Positions 7,105 through 14,918 of a stretch of DNA of 64,000 nucleotides are shown one piece after another. The position numbers and the translations under genes are program-made. The stretch's first letter is position 1. Each line of letters begins with the position of its first letter. The DNA comes from Colimorpha sp045642445 (GTDB lineage: Bacteria > Bacteroidota > Bacteroidia > Bacteroidales > P3): NCBI GenBank assembly GCA_045642445.1, contig JAZUIX010000172.1:1-64000 (forward strand), read 5' to 3'. The notes beneath the pieces were generated by a model, which saw nothing but the letters and a program-made list of their open reading frames with translations, made no database searches and was not told the DNA's origin.

Positions 7105-8451
7105 ATGTTTTACCACGCATTAGAAATCGACCACGAGCAATGTATAGGATGCTCCCGATGCATGAAGATATGCCCCACCGAGGCCATACGCATCCGCAAC
7201 GGGAAGGCCCATATACACGAGCACCGCTGCATCGACTGCGGCAAATGCCACGAAACGTGCCCGACCAAGGCCATTTACGTCAAAGAGGACGACTTCGAGA
7301 TGATTCACAAATACAATCACTCGGTGGCGTTGGTGCCGGCTGTGTTCTTGGGGCAGTTCCCTTCCGACATGCGTGTGAGCCGCATCTATGCAGCCTTGAA
7401 GGATTTGGGGTTCAAGCATGTGTATGAAGTAGAATCTTCGGCGGCGGTGTATGCCGATGCTAAGCACAAGTACGCCCGAGAGCACCACGACGATCTGCCC
7501 CTCATTTCGTCGTTCTGCCCCGCCATTGTGCGCATGATTCAGATCAAATATCCCTCGTTGGTGGACAACATCATCCCCATCAAGGCGCCTCTCGACATCT
7601 CGGCCATATACGCCATCAAAACGTTGCAGGAGCAAGGCATTCCGCGGGAGGAGATAGGTCTTTTCTACATCACCCCCTGTGCCGCCAAGATTGCCGCCGT
7701 GAAGGCCCCCATCGGCGAGGAGAAGTCGATTATCGACGGCGTGATCAATATGGATTCGCTCTACAACAGGGTGTTCAAGAAAATCAAGGAGCAGGGCAAG
7801 GACTATATCTTCCCCTCGCTGCGGACCCCGAGGCTCTCGGCCGATGCCATCCTCTCGACCCTCACCAACGGCGAGCGCCGCATCTGCATGGCCAAGCACT
7901 CCTACGCCATCGACGGCATTCAAAATGTGATGGATTTTTTGGACAAGCTGGAGAACGACGAGGTGGAGGATGTGGAGTTTCTGGAGCTGAGGGCTTGCGA
8001 CCAGTCGTGTGCCGGAGCGCTGTTCTCGTGCGACAACCGTTTTCTCTGCGGCGACCGCATGTATGCCCGAGCCCGCAAGGCCGCCGAGCGCGAACGTAAC
8101 GGCGAGATGCCCCGCGACCGCGAGATGGACAGCTGCAAGGATTATCTGATTGAGCAGGCTCAGGCCCAACCCGCCCAAGCACGTTCGATGATGATTCTGG
8201 ACACCGACATCTCGAAGGCGTTGGAGAAAATGGAAAAAATCGAAAAACTCAAATGCGAGCTGCCACAGGTGGATTGCGGTTTGTGCGGAGCCCCTTCGTG
8301 CGACGCTTTCGCCACCGATATCGTGTGCGAGAACGCCAACATAGGCAACTGCATCTTCTACCAGCGCCACCTTACCGACGAAGGAAAGATGACCCTGGAG
8401 GAATGCAAGGAACGCATGAACGAGGTGTGGGGGAAGGACAGGATCAAGTAA
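7105..8451 (+). CDS. [FeFe]-hydrogenase-like iron-sulfur protein, probable redox sensor
   Basis: Domains in order: two [4Fe-4S] ferredoxin motifs (C13/16/19/23 and C42/45/48/52), a hydrogenase large-subunit C-terminal domain (about 75-320), and a further CxxCGxxxC [4Fe-4S] motif (C391, C394, C399, then C408 or C416). In catalytic enzymes the H-cluster is held by cysteines in TSCCP, MPCxxK and CxxxC motifs. Here C138 (SSFCP), C192 and K195 (TPCAAK), and C298 and C302 (ACDQSCAG) remain, but the proton-relay cysteine is replaced by F137 and the GGG of the third motif is lost. With GHKL, DRTGG and PHP neighbours, a sensory or regulatory role is more likely than hydrogen turnover. The C terminus resembles RnfB-type cluster domains. 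Confidence 0.82.
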   Translation: MFYHALEIDHEQCIGCSRCMKICPTEAIRIRNGKAHIHEHRCIDCGKCHETCPTKAIYVKEDDFEMIHKYNHSVALVPAVFLGQFPSDMRVSRIYAALKDLGFKHVYEVESSAAVYADAKHKYAREHHDDLPLISSFCPAIVRMIQIKYPSLVDNIIPIKAPLDISAIYAIKTLQEQGIPREEIGLFYITPCAAKIAAVKAPIGEEKSIIDGVINMDSLYNRVFKKIKEQGKDYIFPSLRTPRLSADAILSTLTNGERRICMAKHSYAIDGIQNVMDFLDKLENDEVEDVEFLELRACDQSCAGALFSCDNRFLCGDRMYARARKAAERERNGEMPRDREMDSCKDYLIEQAQAQPAQARSMMILDTDISKALEKMEKIEKLKCELPQVDCGLCGAPSCDAFATDIVCENANIGNCIFYQRHLTDEGKMTLEECKERMNEVWGKDRIK

Positions 8452-8498
8452 TTGAGAATTGAGAATTGAGAATTGAGAATTGAAAATTGAAATTGAGA
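8451..8498 (+). repeat. ATTGAGA-type tandem array
   Basis: Five copies of the 7-bp word ATTGAGA, then degenerate copies (ATTGAAA), fill the gap between the hydrogenase-like gene and the second DRTGG gene. It is the same word as at 1770. Confidence 0.85.
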
Positions 8499-8520
8499 AA
8501 TAATAAATATAACAAATAAT

Positions 8521-8853
8521 ATGACTGTAAAAGAATTAGTCGAAGCCCTGAACCTGAAAGTTCTCTCGGGCGAACAAGGACTCAACAAAGAAATTGAAGG
8601 TTGCTATGTTTCCGACCTCCTGAGCGATGTGATGGGCAATGCAGAAATGAACAACGTGTGGGTGACCCTTCAAACTCACAAGAACGTGATGGCTATAGCC
8701 TCGCTCAAAGAGCTGGCATGCGTCATCCTTGTCAAAGGTCAGTCGGCTTCGGAGGACACCCTCGAGCAGAGCAACGATGAGGGCATTCCTTTCCTCAGCA
8801 CCAACATGCAGACTTTTGAAACTGCCGGCAAGATTTATGATTTGCTAAAATAA
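8521..8853 (+). CDS. DRTGG domain protein (second copy)
   Basis: A 110-residue paralogue of the protein at 6277, again a single DRTGG domain. Shared features are the N-terminal helix with LNLKVLSGE, the CYVSDLLSDVM segment and the closing NMQTFETAGKIYDLLK helix. It differs enough from the first copy (for example an inserted NEGIPFLST-like loop) to suggest a separate ligand or partner. The stop is followed after one base by the ATG of the PHP gene, so the two are surely co-translated. Confidence 0.8.
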   Translation: MTVKELVEALNLKVLSGEQGLNKEIEGCYVSDLLSDVMGNAEMNNVWVTLQTHKNVMAIASLKELACVILVKGQSASEDTLEQSNDEGIPFLSTNMQTFETAGKIYDLLK

Positions 8854-8854
8854 C

Positions 8855-9619
8855 ATGCCCACATTGCACCCATACAAGGCGGACCTTCACATCCACACGG
8901 TCCTCTCCCCTTGCGGCGACCTCGAGATGAGTCCTACGAACATCGTGGATCGTGCCCTGGCAAGAGGACTGGATATGATTGCCATCTCGGATCACAACAC
9001 GACCCGCCAGGTCAAGGTGACCCAAAAGATCGGCCGCGACAGAGGTCTCTTTGTGCTCGGAGGCGTTGAGGTCACCACCCAGGAAGAGGCCCACTGCCTA
9101 GCTTTTTTCGAGAACGATGACCAACTGGACGAGTTTCAGGAGTTTTTGGACATTCACCTGCCCAAAATCCCCAACGATGAAGACCGTTTCGGTTACCAGC
9201 TGATTGTGGACGAGAACGAAGAGATTGTGGGCGAGGAGGAATACCACCTGCTCAACGGCATAGATGTGGACGTGGATGGCATATACGAAGAGGTGCACCG
9301 TATCGGAGGTCTCTTCATTCCCGCCCATGTAAACAAAGGTTCCACCTCGTTGATGAGCCAATTGGGTTTCATTCCCCCCGACCTCAGGGCCGACGGATTG
9401 GAAATCAACAAATTCACCACCAAGGAGGAATTTCTGAAGAAGAACGCCTACTTGAAGAAGTTTGGCTTCATCACCGACAGCGATGCGCACTTTGTCGACA
9501 ACATCGGCGATGTGTACAACGTAATATACATGCAACACAGAACATTCGAGGAGTTTCACCTTGCACTACAAGGCAAAGACGACCGATATATTGACACCAT
9601 GGCTTTCCGATCAAAATAA
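8855..9619 (+). CDS. PHP domain phosphoesterase (TrpH/RNase AM-like)
   Basis: Predicted metal-dependent phosphoesterase with a complete PHP motif set: DLHIHT (D10, H12, H14), SDHN (D46, H47), a central Glu in GGVEV, PAHVNK, and TDSDAH near residue 213. Relatives include the RNase AM/nucleoside 3',5'-bisphosphate phosphatase family, and PHP proteins encoded beside regulatory hydrogenase-like genes in Firmicutes and Thermotogae. The length of 254 residues is normal. It is one base from the preceding DRTGG gene and two bases from the following GHKL gene. It may hydrolyse a small signal molecule; the substrate is unknown. Confidence 0.8.
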   Translation: MPTLHPYKADLHIHTVLSPCGDLEMSPTNIVDRALARGLDMIAISDHNTTRQVKVTQKIGRDRGLFVLGGVEVTTQEEAHCLAFFENDDQLDEFQEFLDIHLPKIPNDEDRFGYQLIVDENEEIVGEEEYHLLNGIDVDVDGIYEEVHRIGGLFIPAHVNKGSTSLMSQLGFIPPDLRADGLEINKFTTKEEFLKKNAYLKKFGFITDSDAHFVDNIGDVYNVIYMQHRTFEEFHLALQGKDDRYIDTMAFRSK

Positions 9620-9621
9620 CT

Positions 9622-10170
9622 ATGAAAGAACTTGCACTACACGTTTACGACTTGATGGAGAACTCCACCGCAGCCAACTCAAAAGATGTTTTCCTCACCA
9701 TCCGCGACAGCCTCAAAGACAATGTGTTCCATTTCACTATCGAGGACAACGGCAAGGGTATGTCGCCCGAGTTTTTGGCCCGCGTTACCGATCCCTACAC
9801 CACCTCTCGCACCACCCGCAAGGTGGGTCTCGGCCTCCCCCTCATCAAGATGAACACGGAGAACTGCAATGGCGGCATGAACCTCGAAAGCGAAGTGGGC
9901 AAAGGGACGACATTGAAGTTTTGGTTTGAGCACAACCATTGGGACAGACCCCCTATGGGCGACCTCACGGGGACCCTTGTCATGCTCTTCTCGCAACACG
10001 AGGACATACATTTCGTATTCCGCTACATCACCGACAACGATGAATTCGTTTTCGACACCGAAGAGGTGAAGGAGGCTTTGGGCGGCATGTCGATGAACAA
10101 TTTGGAAATCATCAACATGCTCAAAGAGATGATATCGGAGAACCTCAAAGACATCGGAGCCAACGAATGA
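9622..10170 (+). CDS. GHKL (histidine-kinase-type) ATPase, stand-alone
   Basis: A 182-residue protein with a histidine-kinase ATPase domain and no phosphoacceptor histidine domain. Motifs: N box LMENSTAA (N14), G1 box EDNGKGM (41-47), a lid with TTSRTTRK, G2 box GLGLPL (69-74) and GKGTT (93-97). About 70 extra residues at the C terminus form a small predicted helical tail. It is the second GHKL protein in the cluster and differs from the RsbW-like one at 6639. It ends in an ATGA overlap with the helicase gene, so translation is coupled. Confidence 0.78.
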   Translation: MKELALHVYDLMENSTAANSKDVFLTIRDSLKDNVFHFTIEDNGKGMSPEFLARVTDPYTTSRTTRKVGLGLPLIKMNTENCNGGMNLESEVGKGTTLKFWFEHNHWDRPPMGDLTGTLVMLFSQHEDIHFVFRYITDNDEFVFDTEEVKEALGGMSMNNLEIINMLKEMISENLKDIGANE

Positions 10171-12074
10171 CCTCAGACGCACATTTCTCTCACCTGACCG
10201 AGCTTGTACGCCTGGAGCTCCAATGCGAGCGAGACGCCTATAGCCAAGTACTCTCATCCAACAATATCAGCGGCAGAACCGCCAATGGAGACTGTCTCTA
10301 TCCCGTCACCTTGACCGGCACCAGCCGTAACGCCCTCGACCAACTAATTGTCCATCTTCATTTTGACAACTCGACCGACGAAGACCTCTCCAAAGGATTC
10401 GAACCCGGAAGACCCGCCATATTCTTCACCTTGGAAAACGAAGGCTCGAAAGACCTACAGTTTCAATGCTTTGTAAGCACCCTCGGCGAAGACTTTATCG
10501 AACTCATCCTCCCCAACAAGGCCGCATTGATGAGCCTTGACGCTACCAGCAAGAACAAACTCATAGGCCTCCGTGCCGCCATCGACGAAACCTCCTACCG
10601 AGTGATGCTTGAAAGTCTGCACGAGGCAGCCCGAGCCACCAACGAATCGTGGGTACGGCTGAGGGATACGCTCGTGGGAACCCTTCAACCCCGATTCAGA
10701 GAGTTGCCCACGGTGTCGATTCCTTGGCTCAACTATAGCCAGCAGCAAGCTGTTCAAAAAGTAGTGGAGGCTCGCGAAACCGCCATCATCCATGGTCCCC
10801 CAGGCACAGGCAAGACCACCACGCTGGTGGAAGCCATCATCGAAACGCTACAACGTGAGACGCAAGTGTTGGTTTGTGCTCCAAGCAACGCCGCAGTAGA
10901 TTGGATAAGCGAGCAACTATCCAAAAGAAGTGTCAATGTGTTGCGCATAGGCAACCCCTTGCGAATGAGTACGGAGATGCTGGATTGCAGTTATGAGCGG
11001 CGTTATGCGGCACATCCCGACTATGCCGAGTTGTGGAGCATACGCAAAGCCTTACGCGAAGGCCGTAGCGGAGAAGGAAAGTCGCGTGAAAAACAGGCCC
11101 GTATGGCCAAAATGCGCGACCGTGCAACGGAATTAGAGATACGCATCAACGCCGACTTGTTCAATCAGGCGCGAGTGGTGTCGTGTACCCTCATCGGTAG
11201 TGCCTACCACATATTGGAGCATCACCACTTCACCACCCTCTTCATAGACGAAGCCGCTCAGGCTTTGGAGCCCGCCTGCTGGGCCGCCATACTGAAATGC
11301 GACCGTGTGATTTTCAGCGGTGACCATCACCAATTGCCACCGACGATAAAGAGTCCCGCAGCCGCAAAAGGAGGGTTGGAACAAACATTGATGCAACGGG
11401 TGGCCAAAAACAAGCCCGACTGTGTGTCGCTGCTTAACGTGCAGTACCGCATGAACAAAGACATCATGGGATTCTCGTCTCGCTGGTTTTACAAAGGGCA
11501 ATTGAAGGCCGCACCCGAAGTGGCCGACCGTCAAATATCGCCCCTCGACACTCCTTTGATGTGGATCGACACCTCACAATGCCATTTCGGCGAAAAGCAA
11601 AGCCATACCCTCAGTCGCACCAATGCGGAAGAGGCCAAAATGCTAATACATAACCTGCGCGATTATATTGAAATGATTGGCATCGAACGCATTCAAAACG
11701 AGCGTGTAGACTTCGGCATCATCTCGCCCTATCGTGCACAAGTACGACTGATTCGGAAACTGTTAAAACTGCAAAAATTCTTCCGCACCCTTCGACACCA
11801 AATCACCGTCAACAGTGTGGATGGATTTCAAGGGCAGGAACGCGACGTAATCGTCATCAGCATGGTGCGCGACAACGACCAAGGCACGATTGGTTTTCTT
11901 CGTGACCTACGAAGAATGAATGTGGCTATGACTCGTGCAAAGATGAAACTCATCGTGCTCGGTAATGCTGACACCTTGTCCCAGCACCCATTTTACAATC
12001 AATTGATTAATTATTTCAAAGAACGCGGAGAATTTGTCTCAGCCATGCCTCCTGAAAACTCGACACAACAATGA
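10167..12074 (+). CDS. SF1B helicase, SMUBP-2/UPF1-like AAA domain protein
   Basis: Predicted 5'-3' DNA or RNA helicase. An N-terminal OB/stalk-like region (1-195) precedes the motor. Walker A is GPPGTGKTT (about 210-218), motif Ia follows in CAPSNAAVDW, motif II is FIDEAAQALEP (about 357), motif III is FSGDHHQLPP, motif IV/V is the VNSVDGFQGQERDVI segment and motif VI is MNVAMTRAK. The length of 635 residues fits IGHMBP2/SMUBP-2 relatives common in Bacteroidetes. It overlaps both neighbours by 4 bases (ATGA), which ties it to the DRTGG/PHP operon and to the carboxypeptidase. A functional link is not evident. Confidence 0.88.
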   Translation: MTSDAHFSHLTELVRLELQCERDAYSQVLSSNNISGRTANGDCLYPVTLTGTSRNALDQLIVHLHFDNSTDEDLSKGFEPGRPAIFFTLENEGSKDLQFQCFVSTLGEDFIELILPNKAALMSLDATSKNKLIGLRAAIDETSYRVMLESLHEAARATNESWVRLRDTLVGTLQPRFRELPTVSIPWLNYSQQQAVQKVVEARETAIIHGPPGTGKTTTLVEAIIETLQRETQVLVCAPSNAAVDWISEQLSKRSVNVLRIGNPLRMSTEMLDCSYERRYAAHPDYAELWSIRKALREGRSGEGKSREKQARMAKMRDRATELEIRINADLFNQARVVSCTLIGSAYHILEHHHFTTLFIDEAAQALEPACWAAILKCDRVIFSGDHHQLPPTIKSPAAAKGGLEQTLMQRVAKNKPDCVSLLNVQYRMNKDIMGFSSRWFYKGQLKAAPEVADRQISPLDTPLMWIDTSQCHFGEKQSHTLSRTNAEEAKMLIHNLRDYIEMIGIERIQNERVDFGIISPYRAQVRLIRKLLKLQKFFRTLRHQITVNSVDGFQGQERDVIVISMVRDNDQGTIGFLRDLRRMNVAMTRAKMKLIVLGNADTLSQHPFYNQLINYFKERGEFVSAMPPENSTQQ

Positions 12075-12991
12075 TTAAACCCGCATATCTACAATCTGGC
12101 GACAAAGTGGCCATCGTAGCCACGGCACGAAAAATCGCTCCCGAGGAATTAACCTCCTCAATCAAATTGCTACAATCCTGGGGCTTGGAAGTTGTCATAC
12201 CCGAAGGACTTTTTGCCGAAGACCATCAATTTGCCGGCAATGATGAGACCCGAGCACGAGTACTGCAGCAGCAACTTGACGACCCAAATATCAAAGCCAT
12301 TATTTGTGCTCGAGGAGGATATGGAACTGTCCGAATTATTGACAAACTTGACTACCATACGTTCTCGTTATATCCCAAATGGATTGTGGGGTATAGTGAT
12401 GTCACCGTACTGCATAGTCATCTGCATCGCCACCTCTGTTGCGAAACATTGCATGCCACTATGCCAATCAATATTCCCGAAGATGCTTTTCAAACAGGAT
12501 ATCCTGCCACCGAAACACTTTACAAAGCACTTTTCGGAGAACCTCTTTCTTACAAATTTGAAGGCACTGGGATGAACAAGGTCGGAAACGCTGAAGCCCC
12601 AATCGTCGGAGGCAACCTTTCCATACTCTACAGCCTTTGCGGGTCGCCAAGCGACATTGACACTGAGGGCAAAATACTTTTCATCGAAGACCTGGACGAA
12701 TACCTCTACCATATCGACCGCATGATTCAAAACCTCAAACGCTGCGGAAAACTATCAAAACTGAAAGGACTTGTCGTGGGAGCTTTGAGCGATATGCACG
12801 ACAATACTGTCCCCTTTGGGCAAACAGCTGAAGAAATCATTCTCTCTGCTGTTTCCGAATACGACTATCCCGTCTGCTTTCTTGCCCCTTTCGGCCATAT
12901 CGGCACTGAAAATCGAGCACTAAAACTGGGAAGCGTAGCCTCACTTCAAGTATCAAAAGAAAAGGTCTCTCTCTTTTTTTTAAACGAATAA
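12071..12991 (+). CDS. LD-carboxypeptidase (peptidase S66, LdcA/MccF family)
   Basis: Cytoplasmic serine peptidase, most likely releasing the terminal D-alanine from muropeptide tetrapeptides during wall recycling. The S66 triad is visible: S109 in GYSDVT, E206 in FIEDLDE and H276 in FGHIGTE, with spacing as in Pseudomonas LdcA. The RGGYG loop (81-85) and GGNLS (180-184) are also typical. It has no signal peptide, which fits a recycling enzyme. The start codon overlaps the helicase stop. Some family members hydrolyse microcin C-like nucleotide-peptides; the sequence alone cannot exclude that. Confidence 0.88.
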   Translation: MIKPAYLQSGDKVAIVATARKIAPEELTSSIKLLQSWGLEVVIPEGLFAEDHQFAGNDETRARVLQQQLDDPNIKAIICARGGYGTVRIIDKLDYHTFSLYPKWIVGYSDVTVLHSHLHRHLCCETLHATMPINIPEDAFQTGYPATETLYKALFGEPLSYKFEGTGMNKVGNAEAPIVGGNLSILYSLCGSPSDIDTEGKILFIEDLDEYLYHIDRMIQNLKRCGKLSKLKGLVVGALSDMHDNTVPFGQTAEEIILSAVSEYDYPVCFLAPFGHIGTENRALKLGSVASLQVSKEKVSLFFLNE

Positions 12992-13027
12992 TTAATTGTA
13001 AAAAGTATTTACTTCCGAAAAAAGTTG

Positions 13028-13035
13028 TATATTTG
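13028..13035 (+). promoter_or_regulatory. -7 box (TATATTTG) for the deacetylase-kdsC-rlpA operon
   Basis: TATATTTG lies 24 bases before the ATG at 13060, in the gap after the LD-carboxypeptidase. A TTG start codon at 13033 would fall inside this box, which argues for the ATG as the real start. No good TTG -33 element is visible at the usual distance. Confidence 0.5.
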
Positions 13036-13059
13036 CAATTTCAAAAGCACCGTTTGCGT

Positions 13060-14379
13060 ATGCTGCTGATATATGTTTCTAAACTAACCAATCGACTAGG
13101 CTACACCCTTAACGTGGTAATGCGAGACCTTCTACATACCGACTTCGCAATTACCACGGATGCCAACACTTTTGAGCAACACAAAGGGCCTCGGTTGTGT
13201 TATTGCGCAGAACGCATCGGAGGAGAAAACACCCCTTACTTCAAGCCTTGTCACCTTTTATTCGAAACCACTATCGAGGAGCAAAACTGCCATTGTTTCC
13301 AATACAACGACACCCCAGCGTTGTTCCCCGTCTATGGAAAAGACATCGCCCTGCCCTTTGACCCTTTCGCCTCCATCTTTTATATGCTTTCACGTTATGA
13401 GGAATACCTCCCCCACCGTGAAGACATGCACGGCAGATACCTGCCCACTGAAAGTATTGCCTATCGTGAAGGATTTTTGCAGATTGCCGTAGTTGACCGT
13501 TGGGCTTTGATGGTGCGTGACATAATCATGAGGTATTATCCCGAGACGGTGTTTCCGCCAAGGACTTTTCGTTTTTGCGAAACTATAGATATTGACGCAG
13601 CCTACTGCTATCTTCACAAAGGCATATTACGCTCGGTAATGGGAATACTCCGTGATGGCCTGCATCGACATGATCCCCAAGAAGTTCGTCGCAGAATGCG
13701 TGTGTTGCGAAGGAAAGAAGCGGACCCATTCGACACTTTCGACTACATCCTTGAGCAGAAACAGAAGCACAAAAAACACGAACTTCTGTTTTTCCCTTTG
13801 CTCGGCGACTACAACATCTACGACAAACCCACCTCCTACCATAACGAAGAATTCCGGCAATTGCTCCAACACCTCGGAGATTACGCCAAACTCGGCATCC
13901 ATTGCTCCTATTTTTCTACCGACGAAACTAAAAGAATAGACATTGAAACACAACGGCTTGCCAATATCCTTCACAGATCGATAGTACGCAACAGATTTCA
14001 TTTCTTGCGATTTCACCTGCCTTCATCTTACCGGGAGCTCACACGTTACGGCATACTTCACGACTACTCCATGGGATATGCCGACCTCCCCGGGTTCCGT
14101 TGTGGCACCTGCTCGGAAGTGCCATTCTACGACCTCAGCAGCGACCAGGAAAGTTCTCTCCACCTCCACCCATTTGCCACCATGGACACCACCTTCCACA
14201 CCCACATGAAACTCTCACCCGAAGAAGCCATCTCCCAATTTCATTCTTTGGTGGACGAAGTACGTAACGTCGGAGGCACCTTCACCTGCATTTTCCACAA
14301 CCAAAACCTTTACGAAGGCTTCGGCTGGGAAGGCTGGCGAAAAGTTTATGAAGACCTCCTTAACTACATTGATAACTGA
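13060..14379 (+). CDS. Polysaccharide deacetylase-like protein (DUF7033-type N-terminal domain)
   Basis: A 439-residue protein with the two-part layout of Bacteroidetes polysaccharide deacetylase homologues: an N-terminal region (about 1-170) and a NodB-like carbohydrate esterase fold (about 180-435). The ETIDIDAAY segment supplies the DxD-like metal site, and GIHCSYFST supplies a histidine of the second motif. The characteristic FRCGTCSEVPFYDL and HLHPFATMDTT strings follow. No signal peptide is seen. The next gene, kdsC, starts 6 bases after its stop, so a role in lipopolysaccharide or capsule precursor metabolism is plausible. The start was set at the ATG, not at an upstream TTG inside the promoter. 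Confidence 0.75.
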   Translation: MLLIYVSKLTNRLGYTLNVVMRDLLHTDFAITTDANTFEQHKGPRLCYCAERIGGENTPYFKPCHLLFETTIEEQNCHCFQYNDTPALFPVYGKDIALPFDPFASIFYMLSRYEEYLPHREDMHGRYLPTESIAYREGFLQIAVVDRWALMVRDIIMRYYPETVFPPRTFRFCETIDIDAAYCYLHKGILRSVMGILRDGLHRHDPQEVRRRMRVLRRKEADPFDTFDYILEQKQKHKKHELLFFPLLGDYNIYDKPTSYHNEEFRQLLQHLGDYAKLGIHCSYFSTDETKRIDIETQRLANILHRSIVRNRFHFLRFHLPSSYRELTRYGILHDYSMGYADLPGFRCGTCSEVPFYDLSSDQESSLHLHPFATMDTTFHTHMKLSPEEAISQFHSLVDEVRNVGGTFTCIFHNQNLYEGFGWEGWRKVYEDLLNYIDN

Positions 14380-14385
14380 TTCATT

Positions 14386-14907
14386 ATGATCAACTACAAA
14401 GAAAAACTACACGATATCAAAGCTTTTGTTTTCGACTTCGATGGTGTCATGACCGATGGAAGCATCTGGACCTATGGCGACAACGAAGCCGTGAGATGCG
14501 GCAATGTAAAAGACGGCTACGCCATCCAATACGCCGTAAAAAAAGGCTACACCATCGCCCTCATATCCGGAGCCACATCGCTCAGCATTAACAACAGAAT
14601 GGAAGCCCTCGGGGTGAAACAAATATACACGGGATGTGCCAATAAAATGGAAACATACCGCAAATTCCTAGAAACCAACAACCTTCAAGAACACCAAGTC
14701 ATTTGTATGGGGGACGACATCCCCGACTACGAAATCATGTCACACTGTGGCGTAGCTGTATGCCCCGCCGATGCAGCCATCGAAATCAAAGAAATCAGCG
14801 ACTACATATCCCTCTATCCTGGAGGACGCGGATGCGTGCGAGACATCATCGAACAGGTTCTGAGACTCCAAGGAATGTGGTTCCACCCTGATGCCGTAAA
14901 CTGGTAA
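14386..14907 (+). CDS. kdsC: 3-deoxy-D-manno-octulosonate 8-phosphate phosphatase KdsC
   Basis: HAD-family (C0 subclass) phosphatase that makes free Kdo from Kdo-8-phosphate for the lipopolysaccharide core. Motif I is FDFDGVMTDG (D17, D19), motif II SGATS (near 64), and motif III GDDIPD (near 108) is followed by CPADA. At 173 residues without a cap domain it has the normal KdsC size; the family works as a tetramer. A YrbI-like phosphatase with other sugar phosphates is the main alternative. It lies between a deacetylase-like gene and rlpA in a compact operon. Confidence 0.85.
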   Translation: MINYKEKLHDIKAFVFDFDGVMTDGSIWTYGDNEAVRCGNVKDGYAIQYAVKKGYTIALISGATSLSINNRMEALGVKQIYTGCANKMETYRKFLETNNLQEHQVICMGDDIPDYEIMSHCGVAVCPADAAIEIKEISDYISLYPGGRGCVRDIIEQVLRLQGMWFHPDAVNW

Positions 14908-14918
14908 AAACATAGCTT

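Noticed and set aside
7120..8370. Minus-strand frame of 416 codons opposite the hydrogenase-like gene
   Set aside because: The plus strand carries conserved cysteine motifs; the antisense product is His/Val-rich with no known domain.
7105..8451. Catalytic [FeFe]-hydrogenase
   Set aside because: The relay cysteine and the GGG of the third motif are missing, and no partner subunits or maturases are in the window.
13033..13059. TTG start nine codons earlier for the deacetylase-like gene
   Set aside because: The codon lies inside the TATATTTG promoter box, so it cannot be in the transcript.
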